Assembly: GCA_023374045.1 (NCBI GenBank)
Contig: CM041779.1
Span: 265,494,131 to 265,558,130 of the forward strand
Source of the DNA: Limonium bicolor
Lineage: Eukaryota > Streptophyta > Magnoliopsida > Caryophyllales > Plumbaginaceae
Direction of reading: 5' to 3'
DNA: 64,000 nt
Below the pieces are notes generated by a model. It had not been told where the DNA came from. It did no database searches and saw only the letters and a program-made list of their open reading frames with translations. Shown piece after piece: positions 48,686 to 58,512 of the stretch (positions within the stretch are counted from its first letter, which is position 1; each line of letters begins with the position of its first letter). Position numbers and translations under genes: made by a program.

Positions 48686-49631
48686 GCAGAGGCCTACCAA
48701 CGTGAGAACCATGCTGGGATACACCACAGAGCTTAGTTTTACACAGAATCGAAGGGAGAGAGAGAGAGGTTGAGTCTTGGGCAGATCTTGGAAACTATCA
48801 GAAAGAGAAGGCTGAAGAAAGAACAGAGAATTCATAATGGCTACTGATATTAGAGTTTCTTCTTGTTCTTGCTTTCCTGAGTCTTTTCTATTCAACTTGT
48901 GCATTGTTATTATGGATATGTCCGAGTAGTCTCTTTTAATTCCGATTTGCTATGTATCCCTAGATTGACTATTCCTATACCTTTTGATTTTCTGCAATTC
49001 GATTGAATAAAGTTATTTTCCTTGCTTAATTCCTTTAATCGTTATAATCTGGCGAATTATAAAGATTAGTATTTTGTTAGCTTATATGTGACGACTGAGG
49101 CTTTCAATTGAATACAGGAAAATAACCGGTTAGTATAGAGACGGTAATTCCTCTAAATTGCTAACTGACCGTTAATCTAGATTGTTCTTAAGGCGGTTAG
49201 TAAACAGTGGGTTCGTAATGAGAGTTAGAATTCTGTCTTTACTAGCTAGAATTTGCTAAGCGAGAGACCGAAGGTAAATTATCTTTGTTCTAGGGTGTTA
49301 TTCAGAATTGTCTTGGAAATCACTTAGGGATAGGAATTACAGATTTAGGGAGAAGTAGTAAACCGGGATTTCTTTCCTAAATCAGTTTCAAAACAATTAT
49401 TTTATTGCTTTTTACTATTTTACATTCTGTCTGCATCTTTTACTTATCATCAAATCAAAACCCCCAATTTCCTGTTTTAATTTGTTATTTAGTCTTTTTA
49501 TTCCCTTCTGTTTAGTAAAGATTTAAACTAGACATCTCCTCCTCTGGTTCGATACTTAGGAAATACTCTCTATTAAAACTTGCTAGAATTGACCGGTACA
49601 CTTGCCGTTAGGTTTTATCCCAACAAGTTTT

Positions 49632-49649
49632 TGGCGCCGTTGCCAGGGA
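49632..49649 (+). promoter_or_regulatory. Primer-binding site, tRNA-Asp (element H)
   Basis: TGGCGCCGTTGCCAGGGA is complementary to the 3' end of plant tRNA-Asp(GTC) with one mismatch, six bases after the LTR. It is typical of Athila elements. Element J carries the perfect version. Confidence 0.88.
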
Positions 49650-50177
49650 GGCACGGTTATTTAGTTTAGTCTTTATTTTTATTTTCTGTTATTTATTTTT
49701 GTTTATCTTTGTTATAGTTAATTTTATTTTGTTAGTTTATTTGCATTTTATTTTGTTTAACGTGTGATTGTGTCTGTGTTTTACTTAATTCCGTTGAATT
49801 TGAATTTTGTCCGTTCAAGTAGGGTGGTTTTCTTTATTTTCTTTCTTTTGTTTTGATATCGATTAGTATAGTTATTAGGTCAGTGTTTAATGTTTAATTA
49901 TTAGCGGTAATCAGTGACCAGTCACGTGTTAGTTTAGTTATTTTATTTTATCTTTAGTCTGTTTTGATTTCTAGTTTGATTTTGTTTTAGATTTTCTTTT
50001 ATCTTCAAGATTTTATTTCCTTATTCTGAATATTCTGTGCTTAGTCATTAGGATTTTTATCTGCATATTGTGTGAGTTAATTTCTGTTATCTCTTCCTAG
50101 TTTTTGGTTGTTTTAATTTAATTGCTACTGTTCCTTTATTTTACGCTATTACAACTTCAGTTACTAGCTTTCGGTTT
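49650..50177 (+). other. Element H leader, T-rich, no gene
   Basis: About 530 bp, strongly T-rich (runs such as TTTATTTTTGTTTATC), between the PBS and gag. Long T-rich leaders are usual in Athila elements. No ORF of note. Confidence 0.6.
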
Positions 50178-51821
50178 ATGGTTAAAACCCGCTCTACAGG
50201 AGAACCGGAGTTCGAACTCAATCTCAAGATCGAAAGATTTGCAAGACAGCTTCGTAAGGATTTGAATCTGGATCCACCGGTTGAAGAGAAGGTCCCTGAA
50301 CCACCTATTGTCGAGGAGGTACCGGACGTCCAACCAGAAGCTAACATGGCAAACAACAGAGGCAGATGAGGGACTACACCCGTCCAAGTGTCGAAGGTTT
50401 GGTGTCGCCGATAGTGATTCCTGCATTGCCAGCAGGGGTGCAGTGGCAGTTCAAGACCCACTACGTGACTATGGTGATGAACGCACCTCAGTTCAGCGGG
50501 ACGGTTACTGAAGACCCTAATGTCCACCTCACTACATTCCTAAGATTGGTAGGAGCACGTTCGACACCAGCTTCGCAGGAGGTGGCTCGGGTCACTCTTT
50601 TTCCATTCTCTCTGAAGGATAAAGCAGCTGAATGGTTAAACTCGTTGGCGCCTGATAGCATTACTACTTGGGAAGAATTGGCTAATGCGTTCCTGGCGAA
50701 ATATTTTCCACCCTCTCGGATGCTGACCATGAGAGGTGAAATTACCAACTTCAAACAGTTCACCGGTGAGACCTTATCTGAAGCTTGGGAGCGTTTTAAG
50801 GGGATAGTAAGGAAAGTACCACATCACGGATTAGGAGAAGAGGTTGTACTGCAGTTGTTTTACAAAGACTTGGACCCTTCTAGCTGGTTGTTGGTTGATA
50901 CATGCACTGGAGAAAGTTTGATGGAGCTGCCCATTGCAAGAATCAAGGAGTTGTTAGAGACTATTACTACAGCAGCTATTCAGTAGGGAGGTACAAGAAC
51001 CGGAGAAGCAGCACCGAAGAAAACTGCTGGAGTTTATGAAGTGGATTCGAACACTTTTCTAGCTGCCAAGATAGAAGCAATGTCGAAGCAGTTTGAGCGT
51101 ATGTGTGCAGTGATGAACCCGCAGTCGAATGAAGCAGCTGCTCCTGATGTTTACCCACCTTGTGAATATTGTGGTAGAGGTTCTAACATGTGCCAATGTG
51201 CTCCACCGCAAGAAGAGGCAGCGAATTATGTTGGTAACAGACCGGGTAATTATTTCGGGAATCAGGGCAACTCGGGTTACCACGCTCAGCAGCAGAATCG
51301 TTACCAAGATGGTGGTAACAGCAACTACAACCAGAGACCCCAACAGCAGTATAATCCATCTTATCAGAAGCAGCCACTACAGAACCAGCAAGTGCAGAAT
51401 TCGGGTCCTGGAGCGTCTTCTAGTATGGATGAAGTTCTGGCCAGAATGAATGATTTCATCTCGGTTAACACAAAGAAATTTAATGAGCTGGAAGCCTTCA
51501 ATCAGGAGCAGAGAACTTTCAACAATGATCAAAGGACGTTCAATAGAAACATCGAGACTCAGCTGTCTCAGATATCTCAGCAGTTAGCTCAGCGTCCTTT
51601 GGGTTCTATGCCTAGTCAGTCAGAGAAGAATCCGAGAGAGCATGCCAAGGCAATCACGTTAAGGAGTGGTACACAGCTTGACCTGGTGGTCCCTGAAGCT
51701 GAGGCTCTGCCTCCTAATGTTGAGCAGAATAAGGACACTGCACCAGCAGGTTCTCAGGAGGAACCAGCTGAAGAGGAGGCGACGATCAGCAAGGTTCCTA
51801 AGACTTCCACACCTCCACGAC
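50178..51821 (+). pseudogene. Element H Athila-type gag, frameshifted and truncated
   Basis: An N-terminal piece (50178-50369) is in one frame. The capsid domain continues from 50366 in another frame: APQFSG, FPFSLKDKAAEWLNSL, WEELANAFLAKYFPPSR, ETLSEAWERFKGIVRKVPHH and LQLFYKDL, the standard order for Athila gag. A TAG at 50984 interrupts it, and the same frame then carries a cysteine-rich motif (CEYCGRGSNMCQC), a Q/N-rich linker and a coiled-coil-like stretch ending at AKAITLRSGTQL. Element I is inserted at 51822, so the last residues of the open frame come from I's LTR. The first defect is a one-base shift and the second a probable C-to-T nonsense change. Confidence 0.88.
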
Positions 51822-54800
51822 TGAAATACCCCAAACCTTAGTATGTTGTTTAAACATTAAACTATGATATAATAAGGATAAAAAGTGCCTTAGAAACATT
51901 AGTGAACAATTTAAACCATAGTAAACACAAATAAATACCTTAAAGTCAATATGGGCGAAAATGTGCTCTAAGCTTGGGATAAGTTTGGTTAAGACCTAAT
52001 AAGCTTACCAAGACGTTATTTATATGTTAATGAACATATTAAACCAATTACCAAAGAATACCAAGCTTAAAAACAAGTTAAAAAACAAAATGTGCTTTAA
52101 GGAGTCTTAAAGCACATTTTTGGAAAATTGTCTTGTAAATGGGTTTTGAATGGCTAAATGTCCATCATTACTCTTTAATTAACATGTGTACTACTTAGTA
52201 TCACATTAGGAAGTCTAAATCAATGGGAAATCAAAAATTTCACAATTATGTGCCTTGGTTAGTGAATAGTAACCAAATTATGCTAGTTTATAACATAAGT
52301 CAATATAAGTGAATTAATTGGTCAATAAAGACTAAAATACCCCTAAGTACAAAAAGGGGGCCGGTTTTTATGGTGGTGAGTCACCACTCTTGCTAGCTTA
52401 TTAAGTAAATAAAGAATGACTAAATGAGTACTATTTACTTTAACTTACAAATATCTTCTAAAAGCAACTTCAAACTTCATTCTCTCATTTCCTTCATGTT
52501 CCCACCGTCTCCAACCTCCTTCCTTCTTCTCCATCGGTTATGCTACAGCACCTCTACCATTTCTCAACTTCCATAGCTTATATCTCCTAGCTCCACTTAC
52601 CAAATCAAATTCTAAGACCACCATTCTCTTAATCTCATCAAGCTCTTCAACCTCGTCTTCTCAAAATTCCAAGATCTCCATTTCGGTGCCAAGAGTAATC
52701 TCCATGGGAAGAGCTTGAGCTCATCTTTTCATGCTTTGTTGATCACTCTTGCTTCAAGGTAAGGAAAAACCAAAGAAAACTCCATTTCCCTCTTGTTTTG
52801 ATGTTGACCGAAAATCACCATTGATGGTGTCTTTATCTTGCTTTGTTCTAGCTTCATTTTAATCTTCCAAGGGCTTGGTGGAGTCTTCTATTACTACTTA
52901 TTCAAACTCTCTTCCATTACCAAGGTAAAACAATCATCTTAATGTTTTAAGACAATATGTAAATTAGGGTTTATAAATGAGCTTAAGCATGAAGCTTGAA
53001 TGCTCATTACATTGCTTGTATATTGATTAGAAGTTGACAAGCAACCAAATCCTAGCCAGTTTTTAAATCAAAGAGGGAGCAAGGAGAAATAAGTGAGAAA
53101 GTTGTGAAGGAAAAGAGGTAAATGTGCTAACCTAATGTAGTTCAATGTCTTATGAAAAAAATGAACTTATATTGCTTATTAAAACTACCTAAAGAGCCAA
53201 TGGTGAATGAGTTAGTGAAAGCTCTCAAAGAGATTATTAAAGGGCATATATGATGATGGGTGTATTTGCAGGTCAAAGGCAATATATATGTGGAAATTCA
53301 GTGTTTATGGTTTATGCAATTTAAGGGCCTAAGAGCCATGTCATTTAAGCGCCTAAGTGCCAAGCAATTTAAATTATGCACCATATAGTGATGTAGTGTA
53401 ATTGGGTGAAGTTTTGTGTATAAGAATGTTCTTGGTGAATCTAAGTGTTCTTGGATGTTTAATGGTGAAACCTATGTGTTTTGGTGTAACAAGATGTTAG
53501 TACAACCCATGTCAAAAATTAGGTAATGTATAGGAAGTTCTAAGTGTTTAAATGAGCTTTGGTAAACATGAAGAAATAAGATGTTGTAAGGAAGGTGTGT
53601 GAACTTGTGGAGAAAATTCTAGAGGTGGCATAAAGGAGTTTTGGTTAGTGAGAAAAGATGCTTGGGAGATGATGTTGTTGGTGATGAGGATACATTTTGG
53701 GATAGTTGCTATCATAGGTAAGAAACACCACTTAGAAGTCTAAGGAAAAACATTATAGTATAAGAGATTTTGTAAGGAAAAGAGTAAATGTTAAAGGAGT
53801 TACTAAATGTGTATAGGAGTTGTCTACGGAGGAAAACAAAAGCAGTAAGGACCAAGGTATGGTTTTCTTGTAGTCTTTTGCCTACCGGTTTACACCGGCT
53901 TGTGTGTTGTTTGCTTTTTTATGTGTTTACGACTTTATAAGATTAAACCATGAAATTAGTTTACAGACGTTGTGTTGTTGTGGCGTGTGCGTACCGATAC
54001 CGGTAACCTCGAAATGCGTACTAATTGCTAGCTAACCAGTGTTAGGGTAACGCACGAGAACGGTATACGGTTATAACGTTTCCAACCTAAGGAACGTTCT
54101 AACCACGGCTATGTATGAACTGGGTGTGGTTTGCATTAATGACTTATATCTCATTCCCCTTATGTGTCTAACTAGACCCATATTCCTACTGTGAATTGTT
54201 GTGTCAAGCCCCGACAATGGGACTTCTAACAAGTGTACTGGGGGGTGAGGAATCCGGTTGTCCGGTCGTGCGTGTATGTATAAGAGTAAATATCTGCATC
54301 AGATTCGACTCTTTCAATGTTAAGGTTGTTCTCCTTTTTGGCGTTTGATCTCCCGCTAGCTCATCCAAAGCTTACCTATTCTGACTGATGATTGGTCTAG
54401 GGGGGAATATGTGTGTTTGTGGTGTGTTCGGGTCACTATAAACGATCCATCTTTGAGTTAAGTTACTCGTTCGACTAACAGAACGATAACGAGTTTGTGT
54501 AACGAGCTTAACATGAGGGTAAAATCATTCTCTCGGCTTTTAATGTTGACTAACCATCATGGTTTGTTTCCTAAGTGAAATGTTCACTATGTGTGTGTTG
54601 TTGTGCTACGCAATATTTTTGCTATGCCTTATATATGTGTTGTGTGTTAAAATCAATGCCATGTTATCATCACAAATAGTTGCGCATATCCCGGTAGCCG
54701 ATGGGCTGCGCGTTAACCATACCAGCCAAGGGTTGTTGACACCCTCGGGGGCTCCATATTTATATGCAGGATGTTGATCGAAGAAGCGGAGTGGCTATAG

Positions 54801-55148
54801 ATCGTAGGTCATGAAACACTTTTGATTATTTTGGATGTTGGCCCGGGAACCGCATGTGCTTCCGGGGCGATATAATTTTTGGTTGTCATTGTCTTACAGT
54901 GGCAGTTACAATGACAGTTTACAGTGTTGGAATGTAATTAAATACTCGGTATTGTATATTATGTATTTGTGGTTTTACTTCTATGCTCGAGAGTCTGATT
55001 ATCAGACCGATACACATTGTATGTATTCTGCCTTGTTAGCCACGTGGGTGGCTAACGGCGTGTAACACCAAACCGTTTAGTTATTGTTTTAGTTGTTTAT
55101 TTCCGCTGTGATTTCGAATATTATTAAGTGCGTAGTAGGGGTGTTACA
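51822..55148 (+). repeat. Element I 5' LTR
   Basis: 3,327 bp from TGAAATACCCCAAACCTT to GTAGGGGTGTTACA, with the same ends as B, D and F. The U5 stem-loop (55035-55056) is perfect. No GTCCG array is visible here, the one clear exception among the long LTRs. Probable target site ACGAC lies at 51817-51821; the other end is outside the window. ORFs inside it (54559-54777, 54835-55065) are not recognisable. Confidence 0.87.
55035..55056 (+). other. Perfect U5 stem-loop with G-box (element I)
   Basis: Arms GTTAGCCAC and GTGGCTAAC (9 bp) flank the loop GTGG. CACGTG at the centre is a G-box core. It lies about 90 bp before the LTR end, with counterparts in B, D and F. Confidence 0.75.
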
Positions 55149-55153
55149 AAAAG

Positions 55154-55180
55154 TGGTATCAGAGCGAAATATCGCTCTGA
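55154..55180 (+). promoter_or_regulatory. Primer-binding site (tRNA-iMet) within a hairpin, element I
   Basis: TGGTATCAGAGC (55154-55165) is a perfect initiator Met PBS. Bases 55159-55180 form a 9-bp inverted repeat, TCAGAGCGA / TCGCTCTGA with loop AATA, that overlaps the PBS. Confidence 0.9.
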
Positions 55181-55367
55181 TGACTAGAATACAGGGCTTA
55201 GGAATACACCAAGTTAGGAAATCTAGCTATAGTTACTGTAGTGAGCAGTTATGGGAAGGTTAACAACCAATTAAGTGTGGGGATATCTTAATGTCGGGGA
55301 CGCGTTACGACCGTTGGAACCGATAAGTGTGCAAGCATAATGCTAATGAATGTCCATGTGAATACAG

Positions 55368-56066
55368 ATGTCAGGTAGACCACGAGGTGGAGGCCGCGGG
55401 CACGGCACTGGTGGTACGGGTGACCAGGGAGACAATACTACGGCACAGGTTACGGCTGAGGCAGTAGCAGCAGCCGTAGCCCAGATGGTTCCCCAGTTAG
55501 TAGCTGTGATGCATCAGCAGCAAGGCGGTGCGGGCCAACAAGGGCCACAACCGCAACCACAGCCGCGAGAGACCAACTAGGTCAAGGCGTTGGCGGATTT
55601 GAGACCACCGTCGTTTAATGGGGAAACTGACCCTAGTAAGCTGGAGGTGTATATCTCCGAGTTGGAGACCGCCTACGAGACCTTGGATGTGCCTGCTGGA
55701 GCCAAGGTATGTCTTGCCGCATACTACCTGAAGGGTTCGGCACAGAGTTGGTGGAAGCTTGTGAGAGAGGACAGGATGGCTGATCCTCAGTTTGGTTGGA
55801 GGGAGTATACGGCTCTGCTGCGAGCCAAGTACTACCATGTACATGTGCCAGAGGCCAAGCGCCTAGAGCTGGATAGCCCGAGGCAGGGGGATAAGATGTC
55901 GGTTGACGATTACTACACTGCTTTCACCGGCCTTGTCCACCTGTTACCTGACCTGGGATACTCGAATCGGGTGTTGGTAAACCGTTTCTACAACGGTGTC
56001 AGCTACCGTCTTCGCTATGGGATGGGGCCAGCTGAGTATACTACCTTGCAGAAATTAGAATACAGT
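55368..56066 (+). pseudogene. Element I gag, capsid part (candidate exon 1)
   Basis: It starts at ATG 55368 (MSGRPRGGGRGHGTGG...), preceded by GAATACAG. A Gly/Gln-rich N-terminus ends at an in-frame TAG (55578). The same frame then encodes the gag capsid core: LRPPSFNGETDPSKLEVYI, AAYYLKGSAQSWW, FGWREYTALLRAKYY, MSVDDYYTAFTGLV. Gag forms the particle that packages the RNA. The single TAG could be a C-to-T change or a read-through codon. The frame meets TGA at 56073; a candidate intron starts at 56067. The layout parallels element G's gag. Confidence 0.87.
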
Positions 56067-56152
56067 GTAATGTGAATAAGTGTATACCGTAAGTGAATGT
56101 TAATGTGAGTTTGTGAGTTGTTTGCGGGGCATGACTGGCATCCTAAATTCAG
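56067..56152 (+). other. Candidate 86-nt intron in element I gag
   Basis: It begins GTAATG and ends AAATTCAG. The exon before it ends at a codon boundary and the exon after resumes with GAG TGC TAT in the frame that continues gag, so phase is kept. The downstream protein aligns with element G's gag (ECYHAAAK against EAYEKAAN), where no such insertion exists. Removal leaves about five extra residues compared with G. An inserted non-intron segment is the alternative. Confidence 0.45.
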
Positions 56153-56411
56153 GAGTGCTATCATGCCGCTGCTAAGGTGGAGATCACCGTCCGTCTGAGG
56201 GATGAGGAAAATGCGCACAAGCGTAAGGTCTCGAGCGAGGGCCAAAGCACACAAGGGTACGGGGGCGGAAAGAAGAAGAAACCTTATCCCCAGGCCCATA
56301 AAGGCTTGCAACAGGGTGGCAAAGGCCAAGCCCCGACCACCACCGTTGAGGAGCCGCTGAAGCTCACCTATGCCTATGCGGCTAAGCCCATACGCTCTTA
56401 CCCGCCCAAGG
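56153..56411 (+). pseudogene. Element I gag, basic linker (candidate exon 2)
   Basis: An open frame of 86 codons, basic and rich in Lys, Gly and Gln (KKKKPYPQAHKG), corresponds to the region between capsid and zinc knuckles in element G (HKRKF... against HKRKV...). It has no start codon of its own, as expected for an internal exon. Confidence 0.65.
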
Positions 56412-56492
56412 GTAACTAATAAATTCCAAATACTGAATTCAAGTGTGTATCGTTATATTGTGAAGTGTACTGAATGTGTATTGTGTTAGCAG
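56412..56492 (+). other. Candidate 81-nt intron in element I gag
   Basis: It begins GTAACT and ends GTTAGCAG, with a CTGAAT branch-point-like word about 20 bases before the end. It contains an in-frame TAA. The exon phases match (one base before, two after), joining the basic linker to the zinc-knuckle region at the point where element G's gag continues without a gap. Confidence 0.5.
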
Positions 56493-56752
56493 CCAGCACG
56501 GACTCTGGACCGGAGCGCCACTACTACTGTAAGTGGTGTAACGGAGACCACCCCGGCAAGGACTGCAAAGAAAACGATGTGCAGTGTCGCTACTGCGAGA
56601 AGTGGGGTTACCGTGACTATGAGTGCTACCGGAACCCCAACAGCGATAACCATAAGCCCAAGGGGCAGTGGAAGGGTAAGGCCGCCGTGACCACCGATGG
56701 CCTGAAGACGGCTAATCAGCCACCCACAGATCAGAGGAACACTGATTCCTAG
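56493..56752 (+). pseudogene. Element I nucleocapsid: two zinc knuckles
   Basis: The frame contains CKWCNGDHPGKDC (CX2CX3HX4C) and CRYCEKWGYRDYEC (CX2CX4YX4C, with tyrosine where a histidine is expected). These normally bind RNA. The frame ends at 56752 and overlaps the open AlkB frame, which begins one frame back after a TGA at 56743. The same knuckle pair is in element G. Confidence 0.87.
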
Positions 56753-56784
56753 AAGGGACAACCATCAGCATCACCGAGTACCCG

Positions 56785-57447
56785 ATGGAACAATGTCAGG
56801 TTATCCAGCCAGGTATGATACTCTTAAGCGGATACCTGACACCCGAAGCACAAATCCACATCATCCAGCGATGTAATGAGCTAGGAGCAGCACCTGGTGG
56901 TTTCTACACACCAGAGTACCCGGGAGGATCAAAAATGAAGTTGAAGATGATGTGCATGGGTAAGGACTGGAATCCTTACACCAAGACATATCAAGATGTG
57001 CGAGCGGAGTACGGAGCAACAGTACCGATGATACCCGAGGAGTTCCTTGCAGTCATTAATCAAGCTGTGGGAATTGCTCAGCAAGTTGAATCAAAACCAA
57101 TTCCAAGTGTTAAATCAGATTTATGTATTGTGAACTTCTACCAGAAAGGTGGGCGGTTGGGTTTACACCAAGATAAGGACGAAACACCCGAGTCTCTAAG
57201 TAAGGGAGTACCTGTGGTGTGTTGGTCAATTGGTGATACCGTAGTGTTTGTGTATGGCGAGCAAAAGCGTGGTGATCTCGCGAAGAAATTAGTGTTGAAG
57301 TCAGGAGATGTGTTAATCTTGGGTGGACAGTCAAGGATGCTATATCACGGTATCAAGAAGATCAAGCTGAATACCGCACCTTTGACAGTGATCAATGCCA
57401 CACATATGAAACCGGGACGTTTGAATTTGACCTTTAGACAGTTTTAA
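56785..57447 (+). CDS. AlkB/ALKBH1-like 2-oxoglutarate Fe(II) dioxygenase carried by a retrotransposon
   Basis: An uninterrupted 220-codon ORF (open from 56746) encodes a complete AlkB-type catalytic domain. Seen: substrate-side motif GGFYTPEYPGGSKMKLKMMC (residues 38-57) and GKDWNPYT; iron ligands H128 and D130 in LGLHQDKDE and H188 in MLYHGIKK; the 2-oxoglutarate-binding signature RLNLTFR (R212, N214, R218); and NFYQKGGRLGLHQD. These resemble the plant ALKBH1-like group. AlkB enzymes remove methyl groups from DNA or RNA; the substrate here is unknown. It sits between the zinc knuckles and the protease of a gypsy element, a position where element G has only about 300 bp of linker. Gag, protease and RT around it carry stops while this ORF does not. 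It is most likely a captured host sequence, expressed with gag or as a separate product. It could also be a host retrogene insertion without element function. Confidence 0.92.
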   Translation: MEQCQVIQPGMILLSGYLTPEAQIHIIQRCNELGAAPGGFYTPEYPGGSKMKLKMMCMGKDWNPYTKTYQDVRAEYGATVPMIPEEFLAVINQAVGIAQQVESKPIPSVKSDLCIVNFYQKGGRLGLHQDKDETPESLSKGVPVVCWSIGDTVVFVYGEQKRGDLAKKLVLKSGDVLILGGQSRMLYHGIKKIKLNTAPLTVINATHMKPGRLNLTFRQF

Positions 57448-57660
57448 GCCTTGTGCAATTATGTAATGAGTTAAGCCAATGTATGTTAAGGATGTTGAAT
57501 GTGTTTTATGTCAACAATGTAAACCAACTTATGGTGTAAAGCGTATGTTAATGAATAAAGAGAAGTTGTTTTGGAGTATATCAACCATGTTATTACCAAA
57601 TACTTATAAGTTTGCCAATGAATTAGGCTGTGCACTCGGAACGAGAGGTATACTGGGTGT
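57448..57660 (+). other. Linker between AlkB ORF and protease (element I)
   Basis: AT-rich; it reads as an open frame from ATG 57479 into the protease, but its first ~60 codons (with a CVLCQQC cluster) match nothing in element G. It could be the 3' part of the captured segment, linker, or intron-like spacer. Confidence 0.45.
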
Positions 57661-58010
57661 TTGTAATGAGGCAGAAGCCGGCAGAAGCGGCACTATCCTC
57701 ACCGGTACCTTTCCAGTAAATGGAGTGGACGCATCGATCTTGTTCGACTCTGGAGCCTCACATACATTTGTCTCGCTATCTTTTGCGAAGAGGCTGGGGT
57801 TAGACGGTGAAGAGATGCCTGACTTCCTAGTCACTCTCCCGTCGAAAGAGTGGATCAGGTGTACCCGCTACCACCGAGAGGCTGTTGTATGAATTGAAGA
57901 TGAAGAATTTCCGATCGACATGATAGAGTTCGAGGGGCTTAGTTTTGATGTGATTGTCGGGATGAACTGGTTGGAGCGGTACAAGGGCAGAATCCTATGT
58001 GCCGAGCATT
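57661..58010 (+). pseudogene. Element I protease (retropepsin), one stop
   Basis: The frame contains GTFPVNGVDASILFDSGASHTF, with the catalytic DSG near 57746, and after an in-frame TGA at 57890 continues to FDVIVGMNWLERYKG, the usual second motif. The protease releases gag and pol products. The stop is explained by one C-to-T change in a CGA codon. Confidence 0.87.
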
Positions 58011-58512
58011 GACTGCTTCTTCGGAATTCGTCTGGGGTTACTATATCATACCGCTAGAGGCCCAGGGAGCCTTCGACTCAGATCATCACCGCCATGGCCA
58101 TGTATCGTGAGTTACGATGAGGGAATGATGCATACCTCTGCTATTTTCAGGACATAGAGAGAGATCCAGAGTTTAGCTCAGATGTGCCGGTAGTGTCAGA
58201 GTTTCCTGATGTTTTTCTTAAGGAACTGTCGGGCATGCCACCAGCACGGAAAGTAGAGTTTGAGATTGATTTGGTTCCAGGAACCGGACCAATAGCAAAG
58301 GCTCCCTATCGTATGGCTCCAGCCGAGATGATAGAGCTCAAGGAGCAGCTGAGAGACCTACTCGACAAGGGATTTATACACCCGAGCGTTTCACCATGAG
58401 GAGCGCCGGTCCTCTTCGTGAAGAAGAAGGATGGTAGTCTCCGCCTCTGTATCGATTATTGAGAGCTGAATGCAGTTACGGTGAAGAACCGTTATCCTTT
58501 ACCACGCATCGA
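58011..58512 (+). pseudogene. Element I reverse transcriptase, N-terminal fragment
   Basis: After a degraded linker with stops, the frame reads VVSEFPDVFLKELSGMPPAR, DLVPGTGPIAKAPYRMAPAE, then FVKKKDGS and NRYPLPRID, the entry part of a Ty3/gypsy RT, with TGA codons at 58397 and 58460. Element J interrupts it at 58513, before the catalytic YxDD-type motif. RNase H and integrase are beyond the window. It resembles element G in type. Confidence 0.87.

Larger units (their letters stand above)
48115..49625 (+). repeat. Element H (Athila-like) 5' LTR
   Basis: 1,511 bp from TGATAAGTTGGG to TTATCCCAACA, followed by the tRNA-Asp PBS. A GTCCG array is at 48362-48614. TATAAAA at 48679-48685 is the likely TATA box, putting the array in the upstream enhancer region. 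The sequence up to about 48900 is purine-rich. Confidence 0.88.

Noticed and set aside
58107..58152. Possible intron with GTGAGT donor and TTTTCAG acceptor in element I pol
   Set aside because: At 46 nt it is too short for a plant intron, and the segment reads as the coding linker leading into RT.
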